Shown piece by piece: positions 8,239-17,177 of a stretch of DNA of 64,000 nt (position 1 is the first letter of the stretch; every line of letters starts with the position of its first letter). Under the pieces are notes generated by a model. That model worked only from the letters and a program-made list of their open reading frames with translations. It was not told where the DNA came from and made no database searches. Position numbers and translations under genes: made by a program. The stretch is taken from contig NZ_LVWJ02000014.1 in the NCBI RefSeq assembly GCF_001625015.1, forward strand, positions 3,472,001-3,536,000. The letters run 5' to 3'. This DNA comes from Lewinella sp. 4G2 (lineage in GTDB: Bacteria > Bacteroidota > Bacteroidia > Chitinophagales > Saprospiraceae).

Positions 8239-9204
8239 TTAGCGTTGAAGTTTGATCTTCTCCTTGTTTTTGGCCGCCTTGAGGGCGTCGGAGCTGGACT
8301 TCATTTCTTCACCCATTTGCTGGCTGGCGATAAAGCTGGCCGTCATTTGGCTGAGCATGTCGGAGCCTGCGGTGGGGGCATTCGGTAGCATGATGAGGTT
8401 GGAGTTTACGTTCTCGCCCATACTCTGTAGGGTGTCGTAGTGCTGGGTGACGACGATCAACGCCGAGGCTTCCTGGCTGTTGATGCCTACGGAGTTAAGG
8501 ATGTCTACGGATTCTTCCAGACCCTTCGCGATCTCGCGGCGCTGGTCGGCGATACCCTGGCCCTGGAGGCGCTTGGATTCGGCTTCGGCCTTGGCCTTGG
8601 CGACGATCCGGATGCGCTCGGATTCCCCTTCGTACTCGGCGGCGAGTTTTTCTCGTTCGGCAGCGTTGATCCGGTTCATGGCGGATTTTACCGTGGCGTC
8701 AGGGTCGATGTCGGTAACGAGGGCACGGACAATGTTGTAACCATAATTCTGCATGGCGTCCTGCAATTCGCCCTTGATGGCGTTGGCGATGTCATCCTTC
8801 CGGACGAATACATCATCAAGGATCATTTTAGGAACTTCGGCCCGGACGACGTCGAAGATGTAGGAGTTGATCTGCTCGTCGGGGCGGTCCAATTTGTAAA
8901 AGGCATCGTAGACACTGTCGCGGCCGACTACGTACTGCACACTCACCTTGAGCTTGACGAATACGTTGTCCTTCGTCTTCGTCTCTACGTTTACGTCGAG
9001 CTGCTTGACCTTGAGGCTCATGCGGCCGGCCACCTTATCGATGAAGGGGATCTTGAAGTGAAAGCCAGGCCCCCGAATGGAGGTGAAGCGCCCCAGCCGT
9101 TCCAGGATGACCATGGATTGCTGCTTGACGGTGAAAAAGCTACCCGTCACCACCAAGAAACCGATGAAGAGGGCGAGAATAAGTAAGATGGGTAAATCTG
9201 GCAT
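8239..9204 (-). CDS. SPFH/band 7 (stomatin-like) membrane protein
   Basis: The 321-residue protein has an N-terminal membrane anchor (residues ~4-24), then a band 7 domain with typical sequence (RLGRFTSIRGPGFHFKIPF, LDVNVETKTKDNVFV). After that comes an Ala/Glu/Lys-rich coiled-coil (INAAEREKLAAEYEGES, KAKAEAESKRLQGQG). SPFH proteins build large oligomeric rings at membranes and help protease or membrane-domain function. Here there is no NfeD or FtsH neighbour to refine the role. The next gene downstream on the same strand is the NadR-like kinase. The start is ATG 9204. Confidence 0.85.
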   Translation of the reverse strand: MPDLPILLILALFIGFLVVTGSFFTVKQQSMVILERLGRFTSIRGPGFHFKIPFIDKVAGRMSLKVKQLDVNVETKTKDNVFVKLKVSVQYVVGRDSVYDAFYKLDRPDEQINSYIFDVVRAEVPKMILDDVFVRKDDIANAIKGELQDAMQNYGYNIVRALVTDIDPDATVKSAMNRINAAEREKLAAEYEGESERIRIVAKAKAEAESKRLQGQGIADQRREIAKGLEESVDILNSVGINSQEASALIVVTQHYDTLQSMGENVNSNLIMLPNAPTAGSDMLSQMTASFIASQQMGEEMKSSSDALKAAKNKEKIKLQR

Positions 9205-9716
9205 GTGCGTGGACTTGTATTTGCACTAAGGTAATGACTGGTGGGCTAAATCGTTCGCCACTAGCCAGGCTCATTTTCTGTTGTCAGATTGGTCCGTAAA
9301 TACTTGGGTGGACTCCCTTTGTTTTGGCGTCCAATCAGTTGGTGGGGTAGGGCTCCACCCTTTTCCCGGCACCTGCGGCAGCGCCCTGCTCCCAGAATGC
9401 AAAACGTGGAATGGATACAAGAGTCGGATAGATCGGCAAAATCCAAGAGCCTGCTGGGGAGCATAAAATATGGTGGTACGCAATACCAAAAGACGGATGG
9501 AAAAGTCTGTTCAAGTGTTGTTTAAAAGCTACAAAGCGTGGCACCGCGTACCGACCATGATTGTAAGTCGTAACAATATAATGCTTACACCTGTAAATAC
9601 ATTCCGAAAAGAGGTAAAAAGATGAGAATCAACGGAGAACCCATGATTTCGCCTGTATAACAATGCTTACATTTGTTTTGTATTGTGCTTATAGTATTCC
9701 TGTTTAAACTCCTCTC
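9205..9716. other. 512-bp intergenic region between divergent genes
   Basis: This gap separates the SPFH gene (-) from the large Asp-box exoprotein gene (+), so it should hold promoters for both. It contains a copy of the dispersed 18-bp repeat at 9369-9386 preceded by a pyrimidine run. The last ~150 bp before 9717 are AT-rich (e.g. ACATTTGTTTTGTATTGTG), which fits a promoter zone. I could not place a convincing TTTG/TAnnTTTG pair. Short open frames in this gap look non-coding. Confidence 0.5.
9369..9386 (+). repeat. Dispersed 18-bp repeat, copy 3 (intergenic)
   Basis: GCACCTGCGGCAGCGCCC, an exact consensus match, after the pyrimidine run CCCTTTTCCCG. Confidence 0.75.
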
Positions 9717-12700
9717 ATGACTTACGCAACAAACCTGCTCGCTAGCGGGCGCCCAGCGCGTACGCTATTTTCTCTCCTCCTCGTCGTTGCCGCCAGCCTC
9801 GTGGCTAGTGCTCAAACGGGTCTTCCGCCGTGGCACTTTACGGACCTCACGACGACTCCGGCACCGAGCGCTGATATGCCGGATTACGCTAAGCCGCTCT
9901 ACGAAGCGACGGTCAACGTTGATGCCGTCATGGAACTCCACGCGGCGCACTACGGGCAGCGCGACGTTCACGAATGGCACGAGGATTTGGAGCGTAATCC
10001 CTACGCCAAATACTACCTGCAGTGGATGGAGGGCGCTAAGCCTTTTATTGACGATAACGGAATCGTCCGGCGCTACACCACGGAAGAACTGATCGCCTAC
10101 CGGCAAAAGCAATTGGTACGCAACGCCGCAAAGGAAAGTGCAAACACGCAATTGAAATCCAACGGCAATTGGACGCTGGCTGGACCCACCATGACCATTT
10201 GGCGCGCCGAACACCGCCCCGACGAACAGGTGGCGCCCTGGCAATCCAACATCTACGCCATGGCCGTTTCGCCGCTGGACCAGAGCAAGCTAATCGCCGG
10301 CTGCGAAACCGGAGAAGTATTCCTGAGTACCGATAAGGGGCTCAACTGGGAGGCCGTCAACACTTTCAACTTCGCAAATGCCCTTAACGTATTTGCTTTC
10401 AATCCACTGAACGACGACGAAGTCCTGGTCGGCACGAAGACCGACATCATGCGGTCGACGGATTTCGGTACAACCTGGACGGTGCAGCGCACCACGGCTG
10501 GCCTCTCCTGCAATACCATTCACTTTGCGGACGACGCTTCCTTCGTTGTGGCCGGTAGTGGTCAGGGCATCCTCCGCAGTACCGACAACGGCGTGACCTG
10601 GGCCCAAACCCACCCCGGAGAGGTGATGGACCTCGCCATTAAGCCGGACGATAACGACGTGGTTTACGCTTTAATTCGGGAAGGCAGCCCACGAGTGACC
10701 AACTTCTACAAATCTGAAGACGGCGGTCTGACCTTCACGCTTTCAATGTCCGGATGGGGCACTTACCTCGACCACAGTGGGGGCCGCATGGACGTAACGC
10801 CCGCCGACGCTAACGTTATCTACGCGGGGATTCTGACCGACCCCGTAAGCAAAACGCCATTCGTAATGAAGAGTACCGATGCGGGGGCGACCTGGACGGA
10901 AATAGCCGAAGGCCGGACTCCGGAACTCAATCTCACCAATGGCCAGGGATACTATGACCTGGACATCATGGTCAGCGACAACGACGCTGATGAGGTGATC
11001 TTCGCTACCACCACCGCATTGAAGTCAGTCGATGGCGGTGTTAACTGGACCTACGTGGGCGGTTACAACGGGCCATTTGACATTCACCCCGACATCCAGG
11101 AAATGATCTCCATCGGCGACGATACATGGATCACCACGGATGGCGGCATCAACTATTCCACTGACTTTTTCACCGACGTGGCCAACTGGGAACCGCGGAT
11201 CGATGGCCTCAGTGGCGTCCACTTTTGGGGATTCGACCAGGGCTGGAACGAGGATTACATGATCGGCGGTCGGTACCATAATGGCAATACTGCGCTACAC
11301 GAAAACTACCCACCACAACTCAGCTTGCGGATGGGCGGCGCCGAAAGCGCGACCGGCCACGCCTGGCACGGCAAGGAGCGGTACGCGATTTTCGACGATA
11401 TTGCCAACACCATCATTCCCGATGATCACACTCAGGAGGCGGAAGGCACCTTCACCTTCACGAAGGATAACCCGAATGACCCCCGCTACGGTGCTTACTA
11501 CAGCAACCTGCTCGTGGACCGGGAGGACTACAACGTTCACTACATTGGGGAGGACAACTTCATCTACCGTTCCGAAGACGGGGGCATCACCTGGGAGAGC
11601 CTTAATGATTTTGGCCAGACTGTCTGGGCCTTCGACATCAGCCGCGCCGACCCCGATTATTTCTACCTCGTTGCGAACAACAGCTTGTGGCGATCGACCG
11701 ACCGCGGCGTATCATGGACGGGTATGACCACTCCTCCCGGCATCCCCAGCAACCGTATCCGCGGCATGCGCATTGCCGCCAGTGGCACGGACGCCGACGA
11801 ACTCTGGGTGATGGACGAACACGCCCAGGGCTCCTTTGGCAACAACAATCGCGACCGGGTTTGGTACAGTAACGACGGCGGCAGTAGCTGGACGAGTTGG
11901 CATACGCCCACCCTTGAAGGCCGCCGGTACCAAGCTTTCACCCACCATGTTGGTTCCAACGGCGGCGTTTACATCGGCAGCGACCGGGGTGGCGCGGCCG
12001 GCACTTTCCCCGCCAAGGTTTACTACCGCGATAAGGACATGACCGACTGGGTAGACTGCTCCGCCAACTTACCCGCAAGTGCTCGCCCACAAAAAATGTT
12101 GCCCTTCTACCGCGACAACAAAATTCGTTACGCCAGTGATATGGGCATCTGGGAAATGCCGTTGGTGCAGCAGGATTGGGCGCCGATCGCTCAGCCTTTC
12201 GTTGAGGGTAAGGAGGTCCAGTGTACTTCCGATCCGGTCAATTTTGATAGTTACTCCGTAGCCCTCGCCGAAGCTACCTACGAATGGGATCTTGGCGGCG
12301 GCACCGTAGCCGAAGGGGCACTCAACGAAAGAGAGGTATCGGCGCTCTTCCCCACACCCGGTAAGTATACAGTTACCTTAACCGTTACTCAAGGCGGGCA
12401 GTCTGATTCAAAGTCTATCGAAGTCAACGTCGGAGATGCCTGTCAGCCCGATGAGCTACCCGGCAATTCGGCTTACGTCAGCGCGGCCCGGAATGATCAT
12501 ATCGCTACGGTTAGAGCCTTGGAGGTCGACGAAACCAACAATTTCACGGTATCCATGTGGATCAAGCCCGACGGTGTACAGGGGTACTTCAAAACGATCA
12601 TGGCCGGCGGCGATTCCGGTTTCAAGTTGAATTATCACTTCTCCAACGAGACGCTCGGCTTCCACTATCCGGGTGCCAGCCACTGGCAGTTCAACAGTCG

Positions 12701-14069
12701 TTTGGCGATCGTGCCCGATGAATGGAACCACGTTGCCATCACGGTTGACGACACCAAGTTCACGCTTTACGTCAATGGCGTCCCGAGCGTCCGCAATTGG
12801 ACGGTGCCGGAAATTGACTTTAGCGGTAGCTACACCTTTGGTTACGATCGGTCGTTCGGCTCCCGTAATTTTAAAGGCGAATTCGACGAGATCGTCATGC
12901 TATCCCGTACCATGAGCAAGGACGAGATTCGGGAGCTTATGCACCTCACGCGCATCCCCGAAGATGACCCCGACTACCTCGCCTACTACCAATTCAACCA
13001 CGATGATGGTTTGATCCTGAACCGGGCCGGAGGCGTCCACGCTCGCCTCAACGGAGCGGCCGCGCGGATGACGTCGGATTGCCCGGTCGGCCCCGGCGTC
13101 AGTCAGCGCCAGGACGTACTTGCCGCGGGCGCTCAGGCGTTTGGTGAGACGGGTCTCACCCTCGACTTCGCGGCGGGAACGGTGCCCGACGGCGAGCTGT
13201 GTGTCACCCGAATTGATCTCCAACCGGATGTCCTTCCCGTCTCCGAAAATCTTGCGGAGAGTTACTGGGTCGTCCACAACTACGGTGCAAACGAAACCTT
13301 TACGGAACTCGCGGGAATGACTTTTGAAGGCGTCCCCGTAACCGATGAAATGTCAGCCAAACCGGAGGCCATCGAGCTCTTCAAGCGCAGCAGCGAAGCT
13401 CACGGCGCTACCTGGGATGACGCAGTAGCAACAGCTACTTCCGCTACGGCCGGCGATGCGGGCACCGTCGTTTTCGGAGCGGGCAATGGTCAAACTTCCT
13501 TCAGCCAGTTCATCATCGGCACCAGCCAGTTGCTTCCCGTTGAATTGATGCGCTTCGACGCTACCGTAGAGGGCCGCAAAGCAGTTCGGCTTTACTGGGC
13601 GTCCAGTTCCGAGGAAGGCTTCGACCGCTACGAGATCGAACGCAGTGATAACGGCAACACCTTCGAATACCTGGGCGCTGTCGCAGGTGCCGGGGAAGTG
13701 GGGCAAGCAGCCCGGTACCAATTCCTGGACGAAAGCCCGAACCGCGGCCGCCAGTACTACCGCCTAAAAATGGTGGACGCCGACGGTACGTTCGAATACT
13801 CCGACGTCCGCAGCGTACTGCTGAATGGTTTTGCGGGGCCGGTGACCGTGTATCCGAATCCCGCTACGAGTGGTGAGACCCTTAACGTCCTGCTCAGAGA
13901 ATCGGGTAACTACGAATTTGAAATCTTCAACGCTACCGGCGAGCGGGTAGGGGAGCACCGCATTTCTAGCGACGCGCAAATCCCATTGCCCCAGCTACCG
14001 GCGGGTGCCTACACCTGGCGCATCCGCGGTGAAGGGCTGATTACCCAGGGCCGGGTGATCATCGAATAA
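9717..14069 (+). CDS. Large secreted Asp-box (BNR/sortilin-like) protein with PKD, LamG and T9SS sorting domains
   Basis: The 1450-residue protein starts with a signal peptide ending ...LVASAQTG. Residues ~150-790 contain at least nine Asp-box motifs of the form S-x-D-x-G-x-T-W (STDKGLNW, STDNGVTW, SEDGGITW, STDRGVSW), which build beta-propellers as in sialidase and sortilin folds. Residues ~836-915 form a PKD domain (YEWDLGGGTVAEG, GKYTVTLTV). Residues ~920-1110 form a LamG/concanavalin-like domain (VSMWIKPDG, DEWNHVAITVDDTKFTLYVNG). The last ~75 residues (YPNPATSGETLNVLL...) are a type A sorting domain for type IX secretion and surface anchoring. No catalytic residues are obvious, so adhesion or glycan binding is as likely as enzyme activity. 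Codons near 13673 contain the 18-bp repeat. Confidence 0.85.
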   Translation: MTYATNLLASGRPARTLFSLLLVVAASLVASAQTGLPPWHFTDLTTTPAPSADMPDYAKPLYEATVNVDAVMELHAAHYGQRDVHEWHEDLERNPYAKYYLQWMEGAKPFIDDNGIVRRYTTEELIAYRQKQLVRNAAKESANTQLKSNGNWTLAGPTMTIWRAEHRPDEQVAPWQSNIYAMAVSPLDQSKLIAGCETGEVFLSTDKGLNWEAVNTFNFANALNVFAFNPLNDDEVLVGTKTDIMRSTDFGTTWTVQRTTAGLSCNTIHFADDASFVVAGSGQGILRSTDNGVTWAQTHPGEVMDLAIKPDDNDVVYALIREGSPRVTNFYKSEDGGLTFTLSMSGWGTYLDHSGGRMDVTPADANVIYAGILTDPVSKTPFVMKSTDAGATWTEIAEGRTPELNLTNGQGYYDLDIMVSDNDADEVIFATTTALKSVDGGVNWTYVGGYNGPFDIHPDIQEMISIGDDTWITTDGGINYSTDFFTDVANWEPRIDGLSGVHFWGFDQGWNEDYMIGGRYHNGNTALHENYPPQLSLRMGGAESATGHAWHGKERYAIFDDIANTIIPDDHTQEAEGTFTFTKDNPNDPRYGAYYSNLLVDREDYNVHYIGEDNFIYRSEDGGITWESLNDFGQTVWAFDISRADPDYFYLVANNSLWRSTDRGVSWTGMTTPPGIPSNRIRGMRIAASGTDADELWVMDEHAQGSFGNNNRDRVWYSNDGGSSWTSWHTPTLEGRRYQAFTHHVGSNGGVYIGSDRGGAAGTFPAKVYYRDKDMTDWVDCSANLPASARPQKMLPFYRDNKIRYASDMGIWEMPLVQQDWAPIAQPFVEGKEVQCTSDPVNFDSYSVALAEATYEWDLGGGTVAEGALNEREVSALFPTPGKYTVTLTVTQGGQSDSKSIEVNVGDACQPDELPGNSAYVSAARNDHIATVRALEVDETNNFTVSMWIKPDGVQGYFKTIMAGGDSGFKLNYHFSNETLGFHYPGASHWQFNSRLAIVPDEWNHVAITVDDTKFTLYVNGVPSVRNWTVPEIDFSGSYTFGYDRSFGSRNFKGEFDEIVMLSRTMSKDEIRELMHLTRIPEDDPDYLAYYQFNHDDGLILNRAGGVHARLNGAAARMTSDCPVGPGVSQRQDVLAAGAQAFGETGLTLDFAAGTVPDGELCVTRIDLQPDVLPVSENLAESYWVVHNYGANETFTELAGMTFEGVPVTDEMSAKPEAIELFKRSSEAHGATWDDAVATATSATAGDAGTVVFGAGNGQTSFSQFIIGTSQLLPVELMRFDATVEGRKAVRLYWASSSEEGFDRYEIERSDNGNTFEYLGAVAGAGEVGQAARYQFLDESPNRGRQYYRLKMVDADGTFEYSDVRSVLLNGFAGPVTVYPNPATSGETLNVLLRESGNYEFEIFNATGERVGEHRISSDAQIPLPQLPAGAYTWRIRGEGLITQGRVIIE
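13673..13690 (-). repeat. Dispersed 18-bp repeat, copy 4 (inside exoprotein gene)
   Basis: The plus strand reads GGGCGCTGTCGCAGGTGC, an exact reverse complement of the consensus. It is translated GAVAGA and is antisense to the gene. Confidence 0.7.
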
Positions 14070-14097
14070 AGACGATAGGCTAACACGGACTTATAAA

Positions 14098-14131
14098 ATA
14101 GGGGAGGCTTTCAACGGGAGGTCTCCCCTAT
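14098..14131 (+). terminator. Hairpin after the Asp-box exoprotein gene
   Basis: ATAGGGGAG (14098-14106) and CTCCCCTAT (14123-14131) form a 9-bp perfect stem 29 bp beyond the stop codon, followed by TTGTAGG. The T-run is short, so termination strength is uncertain. Confidence 0.55.
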
Positions 14132-14165
14132 ATTGTAGGTGCTACTCTAATTCAACCCGCTCACC

Positions 14166-15077
14166 ATGCGTACTGGTCTGATCGTTCTTTCAATGCTATT
14201 CTTGAATTCATTATCCGCCCAAACCTGGATGTCCCTACCCACTGGCGAAAATTGTCCGGCGATGGGCCAGGATGAATGGGTAAGCGACACCCTCTTCGGC
14301 CAGATGCTGAGCAACGTTGCGGAACCAGCGTTACTTCATTTCGCCCCGATTCCGCGAATGCAAGCGAAAGGAGCGGTCGTCGTCATCCCTGGCGGTGGGT
14401 ACTGGGTACAGGCCTGGGATTACGAAGGGGTAGACATTGCCCGCCACTTAACTGGCGCCGGCTTTCACGTATTCGTCCTCAAGCACCGGTTGCCGGGTAG
14501 GGTAGCGCTCCCGTGCAAGACCCACTTTGCGTTGGATGATGCCCGAAATGGGATGCGGCTGGTCCGTTCCCTCGCTGATTCCTTAGGCTTTGGGCCGGAT
14601 AAGATTGCGCTGATGGGTTTCTCGGCGGGTGGCCATCTGGCGGGGTCGGCGTCGGTACATCCGCTGGAAGGTGATGGTTCTGCGAATGGCTTGGCCCGAC
14701 ATTCCAGCCGGCCGGATGCCAGCATTTTGGTCTATCCGGTGCTGAGTATGGATCCTGATAAGTCAGGGCATAGTGGCAGTCAGGACAATCTGCTAGGCAA
14801 GCAGCCCGATGCTGAGTTGATGGCCTATTATAATATCCCCACCCAAGTCAACGCGACAACGCCGCCGGCGTTATTGGTCCACGCTGCTGATGATCAGGGG
14901 GTGCCGGTGCATAATTCCATCCGCTACGTGGAGGCGTTGGTCCAGCACGGCGTTCCGGCGGACCTGCGTATTTATGCTGCGGGCGGCCATGGTTTTGGGA
15001 GTGCGAATGATTTGGTGGGGCCGATCCATACTTGGTTGGAGGATGCCGTTGCTTGGCTAAAAAATCAAGGGTGGTAA
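14166..15077 (+). CDS. Secreted alpha/beta-hydrolase (carbohydrate-esterase / BD-FAE-like)
   Basis: A 303-residue exported hydrolase. The N-terminus is a signal peptide cut after LNSLSAQ. The fold is recognisable by the oxyanion motif VVVIPGGGYW, the nucleophile elbow GFSAGGH with Ser153, Asp in VHAADDQGVP and His in AAGGHGFG. This set matches esterase/acetyl-xylan-esterase-like members of the alpha/beta-hydrolase fold, which strip acyl groups from sugars. The substrate cannot be read from the sequence. It follows the Asp-box exoprotein gene by 96 bp with a hairpin in between, so it probably has its own transcript. Confidence 0.8.
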   Translation: MRTGLIVLSMLFLNSLSAQTWMSLPTGENCPAMGQDEWVSDTLFGQMLSNVAEPALLHFAPIPRMQAKGAVVVIPGGGYWVQAWDYEGVDIARHLTGAGFHVFVLKHRLPGRVALPCKTHFALDDARNGMRLVRSLADSLGFGPDKIALMGFSAGGHLAGSASVHPLEGDGSANGLARHSSRPDASILVYPVLSMDPDKSGHSGSQDNLLGKQPDAELMAYYNIPTQVNATTPPALLVHAADDQGVPVHNSIRYVEALVQHGVPADLRIYAAGGHGFGSANDLVGPIHTWLEDAVAWLKNQGW

Positions 15078-15081
15078 AGTA

Positions 15082-15103
15082 GGGATGTGAAGTCAAGCAT
15101 CCC
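15082..15103 (+). terminator. Weak hairpin after the esterase-like gene
   Basis: GGGATG and CATCCC form a 6-bp stem with a 10-nt loop, five bases after the stop codon, followed by CTTGTTTG. Confidence 0.4.
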
Positions 15104-15307
15104 CTTGTTTGTAGCAAGTAGTCCGCAGCTTACGGGTTCGTCCTTACTGAATTTGTTCGCGTTCCGGTTATTCAATGCACCGGCGTGAGCGCAATAGTTA
15201 TTTACAGGACGAGCTATTGATTGGGCGCCGTCATTTCAATACTATATTATTAAATACATCATTTAAGATTCTGCACTAGGGTAGGGGAGCTTCCCTACCA
15301 CAAAGCC

Positions 15308-16611
15308 TTATCGCGCCTGCCCACTCAGATAATCCAACGCAATGTTGGTGTAGATCTCCACCCCTAATTTCATGGCCCGGTCGTCTATTTGAAAGGTCGG
15401 CGTGTGGTTGCCGCCGACCTCCGAGGGTCTTTGGCCGGGTCCATCCCACCCAGGAAGATGAATAAGCTGGGTACTTGCTGGGCGTAAAAGGAAAAGTCTT
15501 CCGCGCCGGTGATCGCGCGGATCAGGTTGATGTTATCTTCCCCGGCCGTGGCCGCAACGATGGGCATCAGGCGGCGGGTGATGGCCGGGTCGTTAAAGGT
15601 GACCGGGTAACCCTTGCTGATCTTCACTTCGGCGGTTGCTCCGCTCGACGCGGCGATATTGGTGGCCGTCCGTTCGATACGCTCAAAAATGTCGGCTTTC
15701 ATGTCTTCGTCGAGCGTGCGGATGGTACCGATCATAGTGACTTCGTCGGGGATGATGTTGGAACGAACGCCCCCGTCAATTTTACCAACGGTGATGACGG
15801 CGGCCTCTTTGGTCAGTTCCGTTTGGCGTGAGACGATGGTCTGCAACCCCATGATGATCTGCGCGGCGGCCACGACGGGGTCGACGCTTTTCCAGGGCCG
15901 GGAGCCGTGGGCTTGTTTGCCCTTCACCTTGATCTCGAACGTGTTTGACGCGGCCATCGCTCCGCCGGGTTTATAATTGACTTCCCCAAGTGGCGTCTGC
16001 GCGTTGATGTGGATGCCGAAGGCTACGTCGACGTTGTTGTCAGCGAGCACCCCTTCTTTGATCATCAATTCGGCGCCCCCCTCTTCGCCTTGGGGTGCGC
16101 CCTCTTCGGCAGGTTGAAACATAAATACGACGGTGCCTTCGATATCAGCTTTGCGTTTGGTGAGTACTTCCGCGGCGCCCATCAGCATCGCGACGTGGGT
16201 ATCGTGGCCGCAGGCGTGCATTACGCCGACTTCCTTACCCAGGTAAGTGGTTTTGACGGTGCTCGCCCACGGCAGGTCCACTTCCTCTATGACCGGCAAG
16301 GCATCAATATCCGCGCGCAGGGCAATGACCCCACCGGGCTTGTCCCCCTTCAAAATACCTACCACGCCGGTGTGGGCTACGTTCTCCTGCACCTCCATAC
16401 CCAAACTTTTTAGGTGAGCCGCGATGTACTTGCCCGTCTCAAATTCCCGATTGCTCAGCTCCGGGTTCTGGTGCACGTGGTGGCGCCATTCGATCACTTT
16501 GGCTTCAACTTCGGCTGCGGCCTGGGCGGTTTTGGCGTGGGAGGTGGACTGGGCGGAGAGGGTTGTGGTTAGGAGGAGGAGGGTTAGTAGTGGGAGTAGT
16601 GGGTTCTTTTT
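15308..16611 (-). pseudogene. M20D-type amidohydrolase gene, disrupted at both ends
   Basis: The body encodes an M20 zinc amidohydrolase (N-acyl amino acid or hippurate hydrolase type): HQNPELSNREFETG, MHACGHDTHVAMLMG with the metal-binding His/Asp, FQPAEEG, and ITGAEDFSFYAQQVPSLF. The intact frame from GTG 16497 stops at 15385. One missing base near 15420 changes the frame: in the other frame the protein continues EVGGNHTPTFQIDD... to a TAA at 15308-15310, which is the normal family C-terminus. At the 5' end the frame is open to 16617 and encodes a good signal peptide (KKNPLLPLLTLLLL...TLSAQ), but no ATG, GTG or TTG precedes it before the TAG at 16618-16620. Both lesions could be true decay or sequence errors (the 5' one lies beside an A7 run). 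Confidence 0.75.
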
Positions 16612-16836
16612 TTGGTCCTATTTGTGAGGTTAATATAGCGCAAAGGGATGCAGTTAGTGCTAAATTTCGAAGCTCAGCCATGCCACTTGACCATCTTTAC
16701 GACTTGACTGGAGCTCGGCGGGTTTGCAATGGTGAAACGGAAGATCTCTTACAATTTGGTCCTGCGTTATGTACCGCTTGACGACATTGGTATTATAATC
16801 TAGCTAACCGGGAGATTTTGAAGGTTTGGGATTAAT

Positions 16837-16854
16837 GGGCGCTGTCGCGGGTGC
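16837..16854 (-). repeat. Dispersed 18-bp repeat, copy 5 (intergenic)
   Basis: The plus strand reads GGGCGCTGTCGCGGGTGC, the reverse complement of the consensus with the C variant at position 6. Confidence 0.75.
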
Positions 16855-16977
16855 AGGGTGATTGGATGGAGGAGATTCCTTTCTTAGATAGGACAGTGAC
16901 TTCGGATAAAATTGGCGTATTTACGCGGTGAGGTATCTTGTTTCTTTGTTGCCATGACTCAATGTCTGATTTTATTG

Positions 16978-17057
16978 GCAGACACACATTTATATACACC
17001 CTCGCAGACACACATTTGTATACACCCTCTGGCAGACACACATTTATATACACCCTC
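16978..17057. repeat. Three tandem 26-bp units
   Basis: The units at 16978-17003, 17004-17029 and 17032-17057 start GCAGACACACATTTRTATAC and end ACCCTC. Units 1 and 3 are identical; unit 2 differs by one base. Spacing is 0 and 2 bp. The array ends 120 bp before the first gene of the copper-type operon, which suits a multi-site regulator target, though a simple tandem duplication is also possible. Confidence 0.85.
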
Positions 17058-17123
17058 TTTAGAAACGCTTACCTAAATAAAATAGAAGTCTTAGAGTAGA
17101 TCGGACAAAGTCCAAATACACAG

Positions 17124-17137
17124 TTAGAAAATTCTAA
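17124..17137. promoter_or_regulatory. Possible operator before the copper-type operon
   Basis: TTAGAA and TTCTAA form an inverted repeat with a 2-bp spacer, 40 bp before the GTG at 17178. A smaller GGAC/GTCC pair lies at 17103-17113. The location suggests a regulator site, but nothing proves it. Confidence 0.3.
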
Positions 17138-17177
17138 TAATCAATGATTTCTCCCATCTAATAGCAAAAAGGTACCT

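Larger units (their letters stand above)
16612..17177. other. 566-bp non-coding region upstream of the copper-type operon
   Basis: The region holds a dispersed 18-bp repeat (16837-16854), a triplicated 26-bp unit (16978-17057) and an AT-rich stretch with a short inverted repeat (17124-17137) just before the operon. Open frames here are short or built from the tandem repeat and look non-coding. Confidence 0.55.

Noticed and set aside
8440-9186. 248-codon plus-strand frame opposite the SPFH gene
   Set aside because: The SPFH frame has a clear family match; this is the antisense shadow.
9261-9544. Small genes in the gap before the Asp-box exoprotein
   Set aside because: Several overlapping frames on both strands, none with a signal peptide, domain or convincing start.
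15385-16497. Programmed frameshift in the amidohydrolase gene
   Set aside because: No slippery run or stimulating structure is evident near 15420, and the missing start codon points to decay or error instead.
16978-17057. CRISPR array
   Set aside because: The three 26-bp units have 0 and 2 bp between them, so there are no spacers, and no cas genes are in the window.
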